Assembly (NCBI GenBank): GCA_900469475.1
Contig: UBXG01000010.1
Location: 299,959-363,958 of the forward strand
Source: Hyphomicrobiales bacterium
GTDB lineage: Bacteria > Pseudomonadota > Alphaproteobacteria > Rhizobiales > Rhizobiaceae
Length of the DNA: 64,000 bases
Direction of reading: 5' to 3'
Positions within the stretch are counted from its first letter, which is position 1; the number at the start of each line of letters is the position of its first letter. A program made the position numbers and the translations under genes. Positions 9,695 to 17,629 of this stretch are shown piece by piece. Below the pieces are notes generated by a model. It was given only the letters and a program-made list of their open reading frames with translations, ran no database searches and was not told the DNA's origin.

Positions 9695-9844
9695 ATGTTT
9701 AGCCCGATCAAGAAAATCGCCCGTGCCCTGCGTGTTCCGAGTGTTGAAGAACGCGAAATGGCTTATCTGAATGGTTCGCATGACCGTTTTGACCTTGAAT
9801 ATCGTCAGCGTCAGGTCGACCGCGGTCTGTTCCGCACACGTTAA
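9695..9844 (+). CDS. 49-residue protein, DUF3563-like
   Basis: The frame begins at ATG 9695 behind GAGAAGAT and encodes 49 residues, pI basic, with an amphipathic N-terminal helix (MFSPIKKIARALRV) and the segment EEREMAYLNGSHDRFDLEYR. The YL-N-S-D-DLE-R pattern resembles the short DUF3563 proteins common in Rhizobiales; that assignment is from memory of the family and is tentative. A long untranslated region (9514-9694) precedes it and a hairpin follows, so it looks like a monocistronic, independently regulated gene. Function unknown. Confidence 0.72.
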   Translation: MFSPIKKIARALRVPSVEEREMAYLNGSHDRFDLEYRQRQVDRGLFRTR

Positions 9845-9869
9845 TAGCCGTTAATACTTGAAAGACCAG

Positions 9870-9896
9870 AAGGGGCGCGTCGTTGTTGCGCCCTTT
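9870..9896 (+). terminator. Hairpin after the 49-residue gene
   Basis: A 9-bp stem (9870-9878 with 9888-9896, one G-T pair) ends in TTT. The U-tract is short, so the terminator call is moderate. Confidence 0.5.
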
Positions 9897-10067
9897 GGAG
9901 CATCCCGATCTTGCGGGATTGCTGCCCGCCGCTGAAGAGGAACGTCCATTTTCTGCTTCAATAGCAGCTGACGTTCCCAAAAAGAGCCGTACTTTCGGTT
10001 CTTAATCGGTGCATGATACGCTTGGCCGCTCTTGTCATGACGGCCCCCGTTGCACTAGATAAGCCGC

Positions 10068-10655
10068 ATGCTGTTTCGCCGCCGAAAACCACTGACATTC
10101 AAGGAAAAACTGCGGGAGCACCTTTGGCCTCGCAAGGGTTTTGTCCGCTCGTTCCAATATTTCGGCAAGCGCCTCGTTCGCCTTGCCGCGTCGCCGCATT
10201 CGGTCGCGGCCGGCTTTGCCGCAGGTATTGTCGTGTCCTGGACACCGTTCATTGGCGTACATTTCGTCATGGCGATTATCATCGCATATCTGATCCGCGG
10301 CAATGTCATCGCTTCGGCGCTGGGCTGTCTGGCCGCCGGCAATCCGATTACCTACCCCTTCATCTGGGCTCTGACGTGGGAGATCGGCCATCTGATCCTG
10401 TCACGCGATAGCGGCGGTCAGGGCGGCAGCATCGATCTGCCCGCGCTTTGGCACAAGGGCGATCTCTCGCAAATTTGGGATCCGGTTTTGAAGCCGATGC
10501 TGATCGGCGGCATTCCGCCTGCCATCGTGACGGGCGTGATTGTCTACGCGCTGACCTATTATGGTGTGAAGACCTTCAAGACCCGCCGCAAGGAGCGCCT
10601 TATGGAGCGCGCCCGCGAGCGGCTGGCGCTTGCCGAGAACGCATCGAGCGTCTGA
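10068..10655 (+). CDS. DUF2062 membrane protein
   Basis: The 195-residue protein has a basic cytoplasmic N-terminus (MLFRRRKPLTFKEKL), then two or three membrane segments around residues 48-105 with the DUF2062 motif SPHSVAAGFAAGIVVSWTPF and the Gly/Asn/Pro-rich GNPITYPFIW, a further hydrophobic stretch near 150-170, and a charged tail. The molecular role of DUF2062 is not known. No clear ribosome-binding site precedes ATG 10068. It sits 40 bp upstream of acpS in the same direction and probably belongs to the acpS-lepB-rnc-era operon. Confidence 0.83.
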   Translation: MLFRRRKPLTFKEKLREHLWPRKGFVRSFQYFGKRLVRLAASPHSVAAGFAAGIVVSWTPFIGVHFVMAIIIAYLIRGNVIASALGCLAAGNPITYPFIWALTWEIGHLILSRDSGGQGGSIDLPALWHKGDLSQIWDPVLKPMLIGGIPPAIVTGVIVYALTYYGVKTFKTRRKERLMERARERLALAENASSV

Positions 10656-10695
10656 CCCAGACTGACCTTGTCCGGGCCGCCAGGAGGGCCTTCCC

Positions 10696-11100
10696 ATGAT
10701 TATCGGCATAGGCAGTGATCTCATCGACATCCGCCGTGTGGAGAAGACGATTGAGCGTTTCGGCGCCCGGTTCACCGAGCGCTGCTTTACCGAGATCGAG
10801 CGCGCAAAGTCCGAACGCCGCAAAAATAAGGCGGCCTCCTATGCCAAGCGCTTTGCTGCCAAGGAAGCCTGCTCGAAGGCTTTGGGCACGGGATTGGCGC
10901 AGGGCGTCTTCTGGCGCGACATGGGCGTCGTCAATCTGCCAAGTGGAAAGCCGACCATGCAATTGACCGGCGGTGCCGCAGAAAGGCTGGTTTCCATGCT
11001 GCCGGCAAATCACCGCGCTGCCATTCATTTGACGATAACGGATGATTTTCCTCTTGCTCAGGCCTTTGTGATTATCGAAGCGCTGCCGGTGGATGCCTGA
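10696..11100 (+). CDS. acpS: Holo-[acyl-carrier-protein] synthase
   Basis: AcpS moves the 4'-phosphopantetheine group from CoA to apo-ACP, activating it for fatty-acid synthesis. The 134-residue protein starts [16 protein letters not shown], where Asp8 binds magnesium, and carries [16 protein letters not shown] with the second metal ligand Glu and the CoA-binding Lys. AGGAGGG lies upstream of the start. It is followed by lepB, rnc and era in the order typical of alphaproteobacteria. Confidence 0.95.
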   Translation: MIIGIGSDLIDIRRVEKTIERFGARFTERCFTEIERAKSERRKNKAASYAKRFAAKEACSKALGTGLAQGVFWRDMGVVNLPSGKPTMQLTGGAAERLVSMLPANHRAAIHLTITDDFPLAQAFVIIEALPVDA

Positions 11101-11214
11101 ATCATGACTGTATGTCGCTTTTGGCACCCGCGCCATTGCCGCGATGATATGAAGCGAGTAGACAGTGCCTGAATATAAGTGCGCCGGTGGGGTGCGAAAA
11201 AGGAACAAGACTGC

Positions 11215-11961
11215 GTGTCCGAGAAAGCCGTAAAACAGCAGAACGCCCTGTGGGAGAACATTAAGGTCATCGTTCAGGCGCTCGTCCTGGCCATGATCAT
11301 CCGCACGGTTCTCTTTCAGCCATTCACCATTCCGTCCGGCTCGATGATGCCGACGCTTCTTGTCGGGGACTATATCTTCGTCAACAAGTTCGCCTACGGC
11401 TACTCGAAGTACTCGCTGCCGTTCTCGCCTGATCTGTTCAGCGGCCGCATTTTGGGCAGCGAGCCGAAGCGTGGCGATGTTGTGGTCTTCCGCTTCCCGC
11501 CGAATCCGGATGTCGATTACATCAAACGCGTGATCGGCCTGCCGGGCGACCGCATCCAGGTCAAGAACGACATTCTCTATATCAACGGCCAGGCCGTTCC
11601 GCGCGAGCCGCATGGCACCTTCTCGTCCGACTATAGCCAGGAGCCGGGTGACCATATCGCCGTCTACAGCGAACGTCTGCCCGATACTGGCAAGGTCTTC
11701 GACACGCTGGATCTTTCGCCGAATTCGCGTGGCGACAACACCCAGGAATATGTCGTTCCGCCGGCCCATTACTTCATGATGGGCGACAATCGCGACAATT
11801 CCGACGATAGCCGTTTCGATGTCGGCTATGTCCCCGCTGAGAACCTGATCGGCCGTGCCAGCGTCATTTTCTTCTCGCTGGGTCACGACACCTCGTTCCG
11901 TGAAATCTGGAAATGGCCGACCAATATGCGTTGGGACCGTATTTTCAAGGTTGTCGAATGA
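11215..11961 (+). CDS. lepB: Signal peptidase I
   Basis: LepB cleaves signal peptides of exported proteins at the outer face of the inner membrane. A GTG at 11215 behind AGGAAC gives 248 residues, the usual rhizobial length; the frame extends 36 bases upstream without added family features. One membrane helix (about 15-35) precedes IPSGSMMPTL, with catalytic Ser43. The general base is Lys104 in DYIKRVIGLPGD, and the third motif GDNRDNSDDSR is intact. Its stop codon overlaps the rnc start (ATGA). Confidence 0.95.
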   Translation: MSEKAVKQQNALWENIKVIVQALVLAMIIRTVLFQPFTIPSGSMMPTLLVGDYIFVNKFAYGYSKYSLPFSPDLFSGRILGSEPKRGDVVVFRFPPNPDVDYIKRVIGLPGDRIQVKNDILYINGQAVPREPHGTFSSDYSQEPGDHIAVYSERLPDTGKVFDTLDLSPNSRGDNTQEYVVPPAHYFMMGDNRDNSDDSRFDVGYVPAENLIGRASVIFFSLGHDTSFREIWKWPTNMRWDRIFKVVE

Positions 11962-12677
11962 CGAAGGCACAGACGCTCTCCCAGGCGGATCGTGCCAGGC
12001 TTGAGGTCGTTATCGGCCACGAATTCGCCGAGAAGGAGCGTCTCGACCGCGCGCTGACCCATGCCAGCGCGCGTACGCACAAGACGGGCAACTACGAGCG
12101 GCTGGAATTTCTCGGCGACCGTGTTCTCGGCCTCTGTATCGCGGAATTGCTTTTCAAGACCTTCGGTGCGGCAACGGAAGGCGAGCTTTCGGTTCGCCTC
12201 AACCAGCTCGTGAGTGCCGAAACCTGTGCAGAAGTTGCCGATGAGATGGAGCTGCATCTCTATATCCGCACCGGCGCCGACGTGAAGAAGCTGACGGGCA
12301 AGCGCATGCTCAACGTGCGCGCCGATGTCGTCGAAAGCCTGATTGCGGCACTCTATCTGGATGGCGGACTTGAAGTCGCCCGCGCCTTCATCCTGCGCTT
12401 CTGGGAGCGCCGCGCCATCCGGCCGGAGGGCGCAAGGCGCGACGCCAAGACGGAGCTGCAGGAGTGGGCGCATGCGAAATTCGGCGTCACCCCGGTCTAC
12501 AGGGTTGATGATCGCAGCGGACCGGATCATGATCCGCGCTTTACGGTGACTGTGGAAGTCAAGGGAACGGCGCCTGAAACGGGAATAGAACGCTCCAAGC
12601 GTGCGGCCGAACAGATGGCGGCGACACGGATCCTGGAGCGCGAAGGTATTTGGCAGCCTCAGTTGACTGAGAAGTGA
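11958..12677 (+). CDS. rnc: Ribonuclease III
   Basis: RNase III cleaves double-stranded RNA in rRNA maturation and mRNA control. The 239-residue protein shows the signature NYERLEFLGDRVLGL (catalytic Glu50 and Asp54), the second acidic pair in RADVVESLIAALYLDGG, and a C-terminal dsRNA-binding domain from about residue 165. The ATG at 11958 overlaps the lepB stop by four bases, which implies translational coupling. Confidence 0.96.
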   Translation: MTKAQTLSQADRARLEVVIGHEFAEKERLDRALTHASARTHKTGNYERLEFLGDRVLGLCIAELLFKTFGAATEGELSVRLNQLVSAETCAEVADEMELHLYIRTGADVKKLTGKRMLNVRADVVESLIAALYLDGGLEVARAFILRFWERRAIRPEGARRDAKTELQEWAHAKFGVTPVYRVDDRSGPDHDPRFTVTVEVKGTAPETGIERSKRAAEQMAATRILEREGIWQPQLTEK

Positions 12678-12697
12678 CTGCCGGGGAATAGTGGAAA

Positions 12698-13642
12698 ATG
12701 ACCAATCAGCAAGACACGCCCGCCGAAGACGGCGCGGTTGAACATATCGGCCCGACGCATTCGGGCTTCGTTGCCCTTATCGGCCCCACCAATGCCGGTA
12801 AGTCGACGCTCGTCAACCGGCTCGTCGGCGCAAAGGTCTCGATCGTCAGCCACAAGGTGCAGACGACGCGCGCCATCGTGCGCGGCATCGCCATTCACAA
12901 CAATGCGCAGATCGTTTTCATGGACACGCCCGGCATCTTCAAGCCGCGCCGCCGTCTTGATCGTGCCATGGTGACGTCCGCCTGGGGTGGCGCCAAGGAT
13001 GCCGATCTCATCATGCTGTTGATCGACAGCGAGCGTGGTCTGCGCGGCGATGCCGAAGCCATCCTGGAAGGGCTGAAGGATGTTTCCCAGCCGAAGATCC
13101 TCGTCTTGAACAAGATCGACCGCGTTCGCCGTGAGGACCTGCTGGCGCTTGCCGCCGCCGCCAACGAGAAGATCGCCTTCGAGCAAACCTTCATGATCTC
13201 GGCGGAAAGCGGCTCGGGCTGCGACGACGTCATGGATTATCTGGCGAAGACCTTGCCGGAAGGTCCCTGGTATTATCCGGAAGATCAGATTTCCGATCTG
13301 CCGATGCGCCAGCTTGCCGCCGAAATTACCCGCGAAAAGCTGTTTCTGCGTCTGCATCAGGAACTTCCCTATTCCTCTCATGTCGAGACGGAAAAGTGGG
13401 AAGAGCGTAAGGACGGCTCCGTGCGCATCGAACAGGTGATCTATGTCGAGCGCGAAAGCCAGAAGAAGATCGCTCTCGGCAAGGGCGGCGAAGCGATCAA
13501 ATCGATCTCGACCGCATCACGCAAGGAACTCTCCGCGATCCTGGAGCAGCCCGTGCACCTCTTCCTCTTCGTGAAGGTCCGTGAAAACTGGGGAGACGAC
13601 CCCGAGCGCTTCCGGGAAATGGGCCTCGACTTCCCGCATTGA
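12698..13642 (+). CDS. era: GTPase Era
   Basis: Era binds 16S rRNA and helps assemble the 30S subunit. The 314-residue protein has G1 GPTNAGKST (29-37), G3 DTPGIF, G4 NKID and a C-terminal KH domain with GKGGEAIKSI. The N-terminus is about 15 residues longer than in E. coli, as in other rhizobia. It lies 20 bp after rnc, completing the acpS-lepB-rnc-era run. In many relatives recO follows closely; here two regulators intervene. Confidence 0.96.
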   Translation: MTNQQDTPAEDGAVEHIGPTHSGFVALIGPTNAGKSTLVNRLVGAKVSIVSHKVQTTRAIVRGIAIHNNAQIVFMDTPGIFKPRRRLDRAMVTSAWGGAKDADLIMLLIDSERGLRGDAEAILEGLKDVSQPKILVLNKIDRVRREDLLALAAAANEKIAFEQTFMISAESGSGCDDVMDYLAKTLPEGPWYYPEDQISDLPMRQLAAEITREKLFLRLHQELPYSSHVETEKWEERKDGSVRIEQVIYVERESQKKIALGKGGEAIKSISTASRKELSAILEQPVHLFLFVKVRENWGDDPERFREMGLDFPH

Positions 13643-13727
13643 CGAGAGTTTGCGTTCCTGCAACGCTTAATATTACAGTGGCTTATTGGGCATATTCTGT
13701 TTGCCGCTGTAACTTGAGGGGTGTTTC

Positions 13728-14483
13728 ATGGCGAAGGCAGCAGCGACGGTGCATGGACGACGCACGCCCTGCCAGCAATGTCCGCTGAGATCACTGCCGC
13801 ATTTCCGGGAATTCGAGCGCGACGAGCTGAATTTCATCAGCGGCTTCAAGAAGGGTGAGCTTCTTGTCGATGCCGGTGCCACGATCTTCCTCGAAGGCGC
13901 GCATAGCGCTCACCTTTTCACCATCCTCTCCGGCTGGGGTTTTCGATACAAGACGCTGGAGGATGGCCGCCGCCAGATCCTGAACTACGTGATGCCCGGC
14001 GATCTTATCGGATTGCAGGGGTCGATCATGGGGGAGATGCAGCATTCGACGGAAGCGCTCTCGCCGATATCGCTCTGTGTTTTCGAGCGCACGGAGTTGA
14101 TGACGCTCTATAATTCTCATGCCTCGCTGGCCTATGATCTGACCTGGATCGCATCGCGTGAGGAGCGGATTCTCGATGAGCATCTGCTGAGCATCGGCCG
14201 CCGCTCCGCGATGGAGCGGGCCGCTTATCTCATTGCATATCTGCACCAGCGCGCCAGCACTCTGCGCCTTTTCAACGGCAGCAAGGTTATCCCCATCACG
14301 CAGCAGCATGTCGCCGATACACTCGGCCTTTCCGTCGTCCATACCAATAAGACTTTGAAAAAGCTGGCGGCTCGAGGGTTGCTCCTTTGGCAGGAGAGGG
14401 GCTGCGAGGTTCTGGATGGGAAAGGGCTTGCAGAACTTGCGGGCTGGGACGGTTTTGATTCGGGCAAGCGCCCCTTCATCTAG
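13728..14483 (+). CDS. Crp/Fnr-family transcriptional regulator
   Basis: The 251-residue protein has an N-terminal cyclic-nucleotide-binding-like barrel (about 30-125), a long dimer helix (about 130-165) and a winged helix (about 175-240, with ITQQHVADTLGLSVVHTNKTLKKL as recognition region). Three cysteines sit at places reminiscent of FNR: Cys15 and Cys18 (CQQC) and Cys117. The third N-terminal cysteine of FNR is absent, so a classical oxygen-labile 4Fe-4S cluster is doubtful. It belongs to the rhizobial CxxCPLR group, whose effector is unknown to me. GAGGGG precedes the ATG. Confidence 0.85.
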   Translation: MAKAAATVHGRRTPCQQCPLRSLPHFREFERDELNFISGFKKGELLVDAGATIFLEGAHSAHLFTILSGWGFRYKTLEDGRRQILNYVMPGDLIGLQGSIMGEMQHSTEALSPISLCVFERTELMTLYNSHASLAYDLTWIASREERILDEHLLSIGRRSAMERAAYLIAYLHQRASTLRLFNGSKVIPITQQHVADTLGLSVVHTNKTLKKLAARGLLLWQERGCEVLDGKGLAELAGWDGFDSGKRPFI

Positions 14484-14812
14484 GCACTGCCTTTTTAGCA
14501 AACGCATGTCTTTTTTAAATGCCGGCAATAACTGTATCAGCATAGATTACTGTTATCGTCACTTTTCTACCAGTTTCACCTTTTACTAACCCCGGCGACA
14601 AAAGCGATTGGAGCATGGTGACGAGCCCATAGTACCGCAGTGCGAAAAGTGCGAAGCGGGTTGGAGGCAAAGTCATGTCACAAGAGACTGAGCCAAGGCG
14701 GATGGGGCAAACCATCCATTCAATACGGGCCGATGATTGGCGCCGGAGGGATAGATGCGGGACTTTTTACGGGCTGCGCCAACTGGCGCATACGTGCAGG
14801 GATGGCGCTGAT
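14484..14812 (+). other. Leader region of the response-regulator gene
   Basis: 329 bp with no clear terminator. It holds a second in-frame ATG at 14675 behind a good GGAGG site (14662-14666), which would add 46 residues to the next gene, and a 16-base fragment (14644-14659) identical to the core of the hairpin repeat found at 54099. Otherwise I see nothing. Confidence 0.4.
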
Positions 14813-15184
14813 ATGACGTTTCAGCGCGTGCTTATACTGGAAGATAATCTCATTATTGCAATGGAGACTGAGGAAATCCTTCGTCTTGTAGGTATCCAGC
14901 AGATTGAGATTGCTTCGAATCTGGAACAGGCGGTCAACGCGATCCATTCCGAACATTATGATTTTGCGATGCTTGACGTGAATCTCGGAGAGTCGACGAG
15001 CTTCGGCTTTGCCAGATTGCTGATGGAACGCGGCATTTCCTTCGGCTTCGTCAGCGGTTATTCCGATACGCTCGATTTTCCGGCCGATCTGCGGCATGTG
15101 CCGCTTTTGAACAAGCCCTTCGACGAGCAATCCATGCGTCTCTTTGTCGAGGCCCTGGCCGGCGGCTCCTCTCTTGCCATGTGA
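14813..15184 (+). CDS. Single-domain response regulator
   Basis: From ATG 14813 the protein has 123 residues and consists only of a receiver domain: acidic pair Glu10/Asp11 (ILEDN), phospho-acceptor Asp55 (FAMLDVNLGE), Ser81 and Lys101 (LLNKPFD). There is no output domain, so it must act through protein contacts, as CheY-like or phosphorelay intermediates do. No histidine kinase lies nearby. An upstream in-frame ATG (14675) has the better ribosome-binding site but adds a 46-residue Arg-rich segment without receiver character. The true start is therefore unsettled. Confidence 0.82.
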   Translation: MTFQRVLILEDNLIIAMETEEILRLVGIQQIEIASNLEQAVNAIHSEHYDFAMLDVNLGESTSFGFARLLMERGISFGFVSGYSDTLDFPADLRHVPLLNKPFDEQSMRLFVEALAGGSSLAM

Positions 15185-15242
15185 CAGCCGGGGCCGTTTG
15201 CCCTAAACTCGAATCGCGGAAATTTTTCGGGGCAGCCGGCCG

Positions 15243-16022
15243 ATGCAATGGCAGGACCATGCGATCATTCTGGGTGTCAAACGTCTCGGCGAGACCAGTG
15301 TCGTCGCCGAGGTGATGACGCGTGGCCGCGGCCGCCATATGGGGCTGGTGCGATCCGGCCGCTCGCGCGCCATGCAGCCGGTGCTGCAGGCGGGCAACCT
15401 CGTCGAGGTGACCTGGCGGGCCAGGCTGCATGAACATCTCGGCGAGTTTCGCATGGAGCCGGTCACGCTCCGGGCCGCACGTTTGATGGAAACCGCGACC
15501 GCCGTCTATGGCGTGCAGGCGATGGCCGCATTATTGCGGCTCTTGCCTGAGCGCGATCCGCATCCGCATCTCTACGATGCGCTCGATGTCATTCTGGAAA
15601 ACCTGCAGAACCCTGCCGATGCCGGCGAACTCTTCGTGCGCTTCGAACTTGCCGTGTTGAACGATCTCGGCTTCGGCCTCGATTTAACGGAATGCGCAGC
15701 AACCGGCGTGCGTGAGGATCTGGCTTTCGTTTCGCCGAAATCCGGGCGTGCCGTTTGCCGGGCAGCCGGTATGCCCTGGGCGGATAAGATGCTGGCGTTG
15801 CCGCCGTTTTTGACGACCGGAGCCTTGATCGCCGCGGATAGGGAAAGCCTTTCCGCCGCTTTCCGCCTGACCGGCTTCTTCCTGCATCGCCATGTCTACG
15901 AGCCGCGCGGCATCGAGATCGCTGCAGCTCGCGATGGCTTCATGCAAGCCGCCTTGAAGGCAGTTGCCGTCGCTTCGCCGGACGATGCCATGACATCGCC
16001 GAGTCTTGTGGCCAAAGGCTGA
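15243..16022 (+). CDS. recO: DNA repair protein RecO
   Basis: RecO loads RecA onto SSB-coated single-stranded DNA together with RecR. The 259-residue protein starts [17 protein letters not shown], the conserved OB-fold N-terminus, with [15 protein letters not shown] as its basic DNA-binding loop, followed by the helical domain. The ribosome-binding site is poor. It is convergent with the MOSC gene. Confidence 0.93.
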   Translation: MQWQDHAIILGVKRLGETSVVAEVMTRGRGRHMGLVRSGRSRAMQPVLQAGNLVEVTWRARLHEHLGEFRMEPVTLRAARLMETATAVYGVQAMAALLRLLPERDPHPHLYDALDVILENLQNPADAGELFVRFELAVLNDLGFGLDLTECAATGVREDLAFVSPKSGRAVCRAAGMPWADKMLALPPFLTTGALIAADRESLSAAFRLTGFFLHRHVYEPRGIEIAAARDGFMQAALKAVAVASPDDAMTSPSLVAKG

Positions 16023-16046
16023 GTGAAGGACGCGAAAAGGGGCTTT

Positions 16047-16895
16047 CTATCGCCGCTTGAGCGCCCAACCCTCCGGCCGTTCCTCAAGTACCGTCACCGC
16101 ATCGCCGATCTTTACCGTGCCTTCGCCGCGCGGCACGGCATTCCAGCCGAAGAGCGGGCCGGGCACGCGCCGGTCGGCTGACATGCGGATGCGGCCCATG
16201 GCGGGCATCGGGTTCGGCACGTCGCGCGAGCCGGTCTGCTGATCCTGCGTCGTCATGATGCAGCGCGAGCAGGGTTTGACGAGATCGAGGCGGATGCCAC
16301 CGATCTCGATTGCCGCCCAGCGATCTTCCGGCCACTCCTCGTCGATATCGATGACGATATTCGGACGGAAGCGCTCCATGCCGACCGCGCCTTCGCCGTG
16401 AGCGGCGAGATTGGCGTTGAGCGCCTTCAGCGAGCCGGTGGTGGTAACGAGAATCTGATAGCCATCGGTAAAGGTGACGGGCGTATCCTCTCCCGCCCAT
16501 TCCGGATTGGCGATACGCTTGGCAAGCCTGTCGAAGAACACCATCCTGACCTCACGACCCATCCATGCCGACAGCGCCTTGTTGGTGTCCTCGTCGGCAA
16601 CGGAGACGTTGACGGCTGATTTCCAGACGACGATGTCCATACGGTTGTCGGAATGCGGCGGCGGCACGATGATGTCGGGCTTGCCCTCCATCTTCAGGCG
16701 CAAATGGGAGGGTGCCGGCTGGATGTCGATCCGGGCCAATGCCTGTAATTCGCGCTGGGTAATGAAATTGCCAGAGGGATCGACCAGCATGGCGCGGCGG
16801 TCGCCGGCGAGACCGAAAGCATCGACGGCTGCCGACGGAATGGCGATGCCGCGGGCGCTCTTGAGGGGATAGATGAAAAGATCGCTGACGCGCAT
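16047..16895 (-). CDS. MOSC domain protein (YcbX/mARC-like)
   Basis: The 282-residue protein combines a MOSC N-terminal barrel (MRVSDLFIYPLKSARGI) with a MOSC domain (about 125-270). The motif KPCSRCIMTTQDQQTG includes the cysteine that ligates molybdenum cofactor in YcbX and mARC enzymes, which reduce N-hydroxylated compounds. Unlike E. coli YcbX there is no C-terminal ferredoxin domain; 282 residues end with the MOSC domain, so a separate electron donor would be needed. The HD hydrolase gene lies 10 bp upstream on the same strand. Confidence 0.88.
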   Translation of the reverse strand: MRVSDLFIYPLKSARGIAIPSAAVDAFGLAGDRRAMLVDPSGNFITQRELQALARIDIQPAPSHLRLKMEGKPDIIVPPPHSDNRMDIVVWKSAVNVSVADEDTNKALSAWMGREVRMVFFDRLAKRIANPEWAGEDTPVTFTDGYQILVTTTGSLKALNANLAAHGEGAVGMERFRPNIVIDIDEEWPEDRWAAIEIGGIRLDLVKPCSRCIMTTQDQQTGSRDVPNPMPAMGRIRMSADRRVPGPLFGWNAVPRGEGTVKIGDAVTVLEERPEGWALKRR

Positions 16896-16905
16896 GGGAT
16901 GGCCC

Positions 16906-17559
16906 TCAGATTTCGTCTATGAACATTGCCAGCACGGTTTTCAGGCGGTCGTGCCGTGCTTCGGCAAACCTGGCTCCGGTCTCGGTCTGGAATCCATCCG
17001 CCAGTTTGAACAGCTTTGTCTCGAAATGGTCAATGGCGAAGCGCTTGTCGTCAAGCGGCCGCTCTGTTGCAAGTGGATCGAACGGGTCGTACAGGCCGGA
17101 GCCGAGACGCCCGGCAATATAGAAACAACGCGCAGCGCCCACCATGCCGATGGCATCCAGCCGGTCGGCATCCTGCAGGATCTTCGCTTCCAATGTTTCC
17201 GGTGGCAGGTTGGCAGAGAAACTATGTGTGGTGATCGCATGCGCAGCAGCGGCAATGTCGTCGTCTGCCCAGCCGAGTTGCCGCAGAATGCCCGAAGCTT
17301 TCTCGGCCGCAAGCCGCGAGGCCTGCGCGCGATGCGGCGAATTCTTTTCGACGGCGACGCAATCATGCAGCAGCACGGCCGCGGCGAGAATGCGCGCATT
17401 GCCGCCTTCTTCGGCCTGGATGGCCATGGCATTGCGGAAGACGCGCAGGATATGGGCAATATCGTGCGAACCGTCATCGCCATCCGCGGCGTGGGGAATG
17501 AGATCCGCAGCCAGCACTTCGAACGGGGCGAAAGCCCGCGCCATCTTGTCGGTGTCCAT
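16906..17559 (-). CDS. HD-domain phosphohydrolase
   Basis: The 217-residue protein carries the HD metal site: His at SHDIAHILRV, His-Asp at VLLHDCVAV and Asp at KILQDADRLDAIG. This is the YedJ/YpgQ-like group of small metal-dependent phosphohydrolases, some of which act on nucleotides. Substrate unknown. It is 10 bp upstream of the MOSC gene and likely cotranscribed with it. Confidence 0.88.
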   Translation of the reverse strand: MDTDKMARAFAPFEVLAADLIPHAADGDDGSHDIAHILRVFRNAMAIQAEEGGNARILAAAVLLHDCVAVEKNSPHRAQASRLAAEKASGILRQLGWADDDIAAAAHAITTHSFSANLPPETLEAKILQDADRLDAIGMVGAARCFYIAGRLGSGLYDPFDPLATERPLDDKRFAIDHFETKLFKLADGFQTETGARFAEARHDRLKTVLAMFIDEI

Positions 17560-17629
17560 AGCTGCACTTGCTCCGGGATGATCAGTCGGCAGGTTTTATT
17601 GTCCTATCGGGTCAATGGATTCGCCGCAA

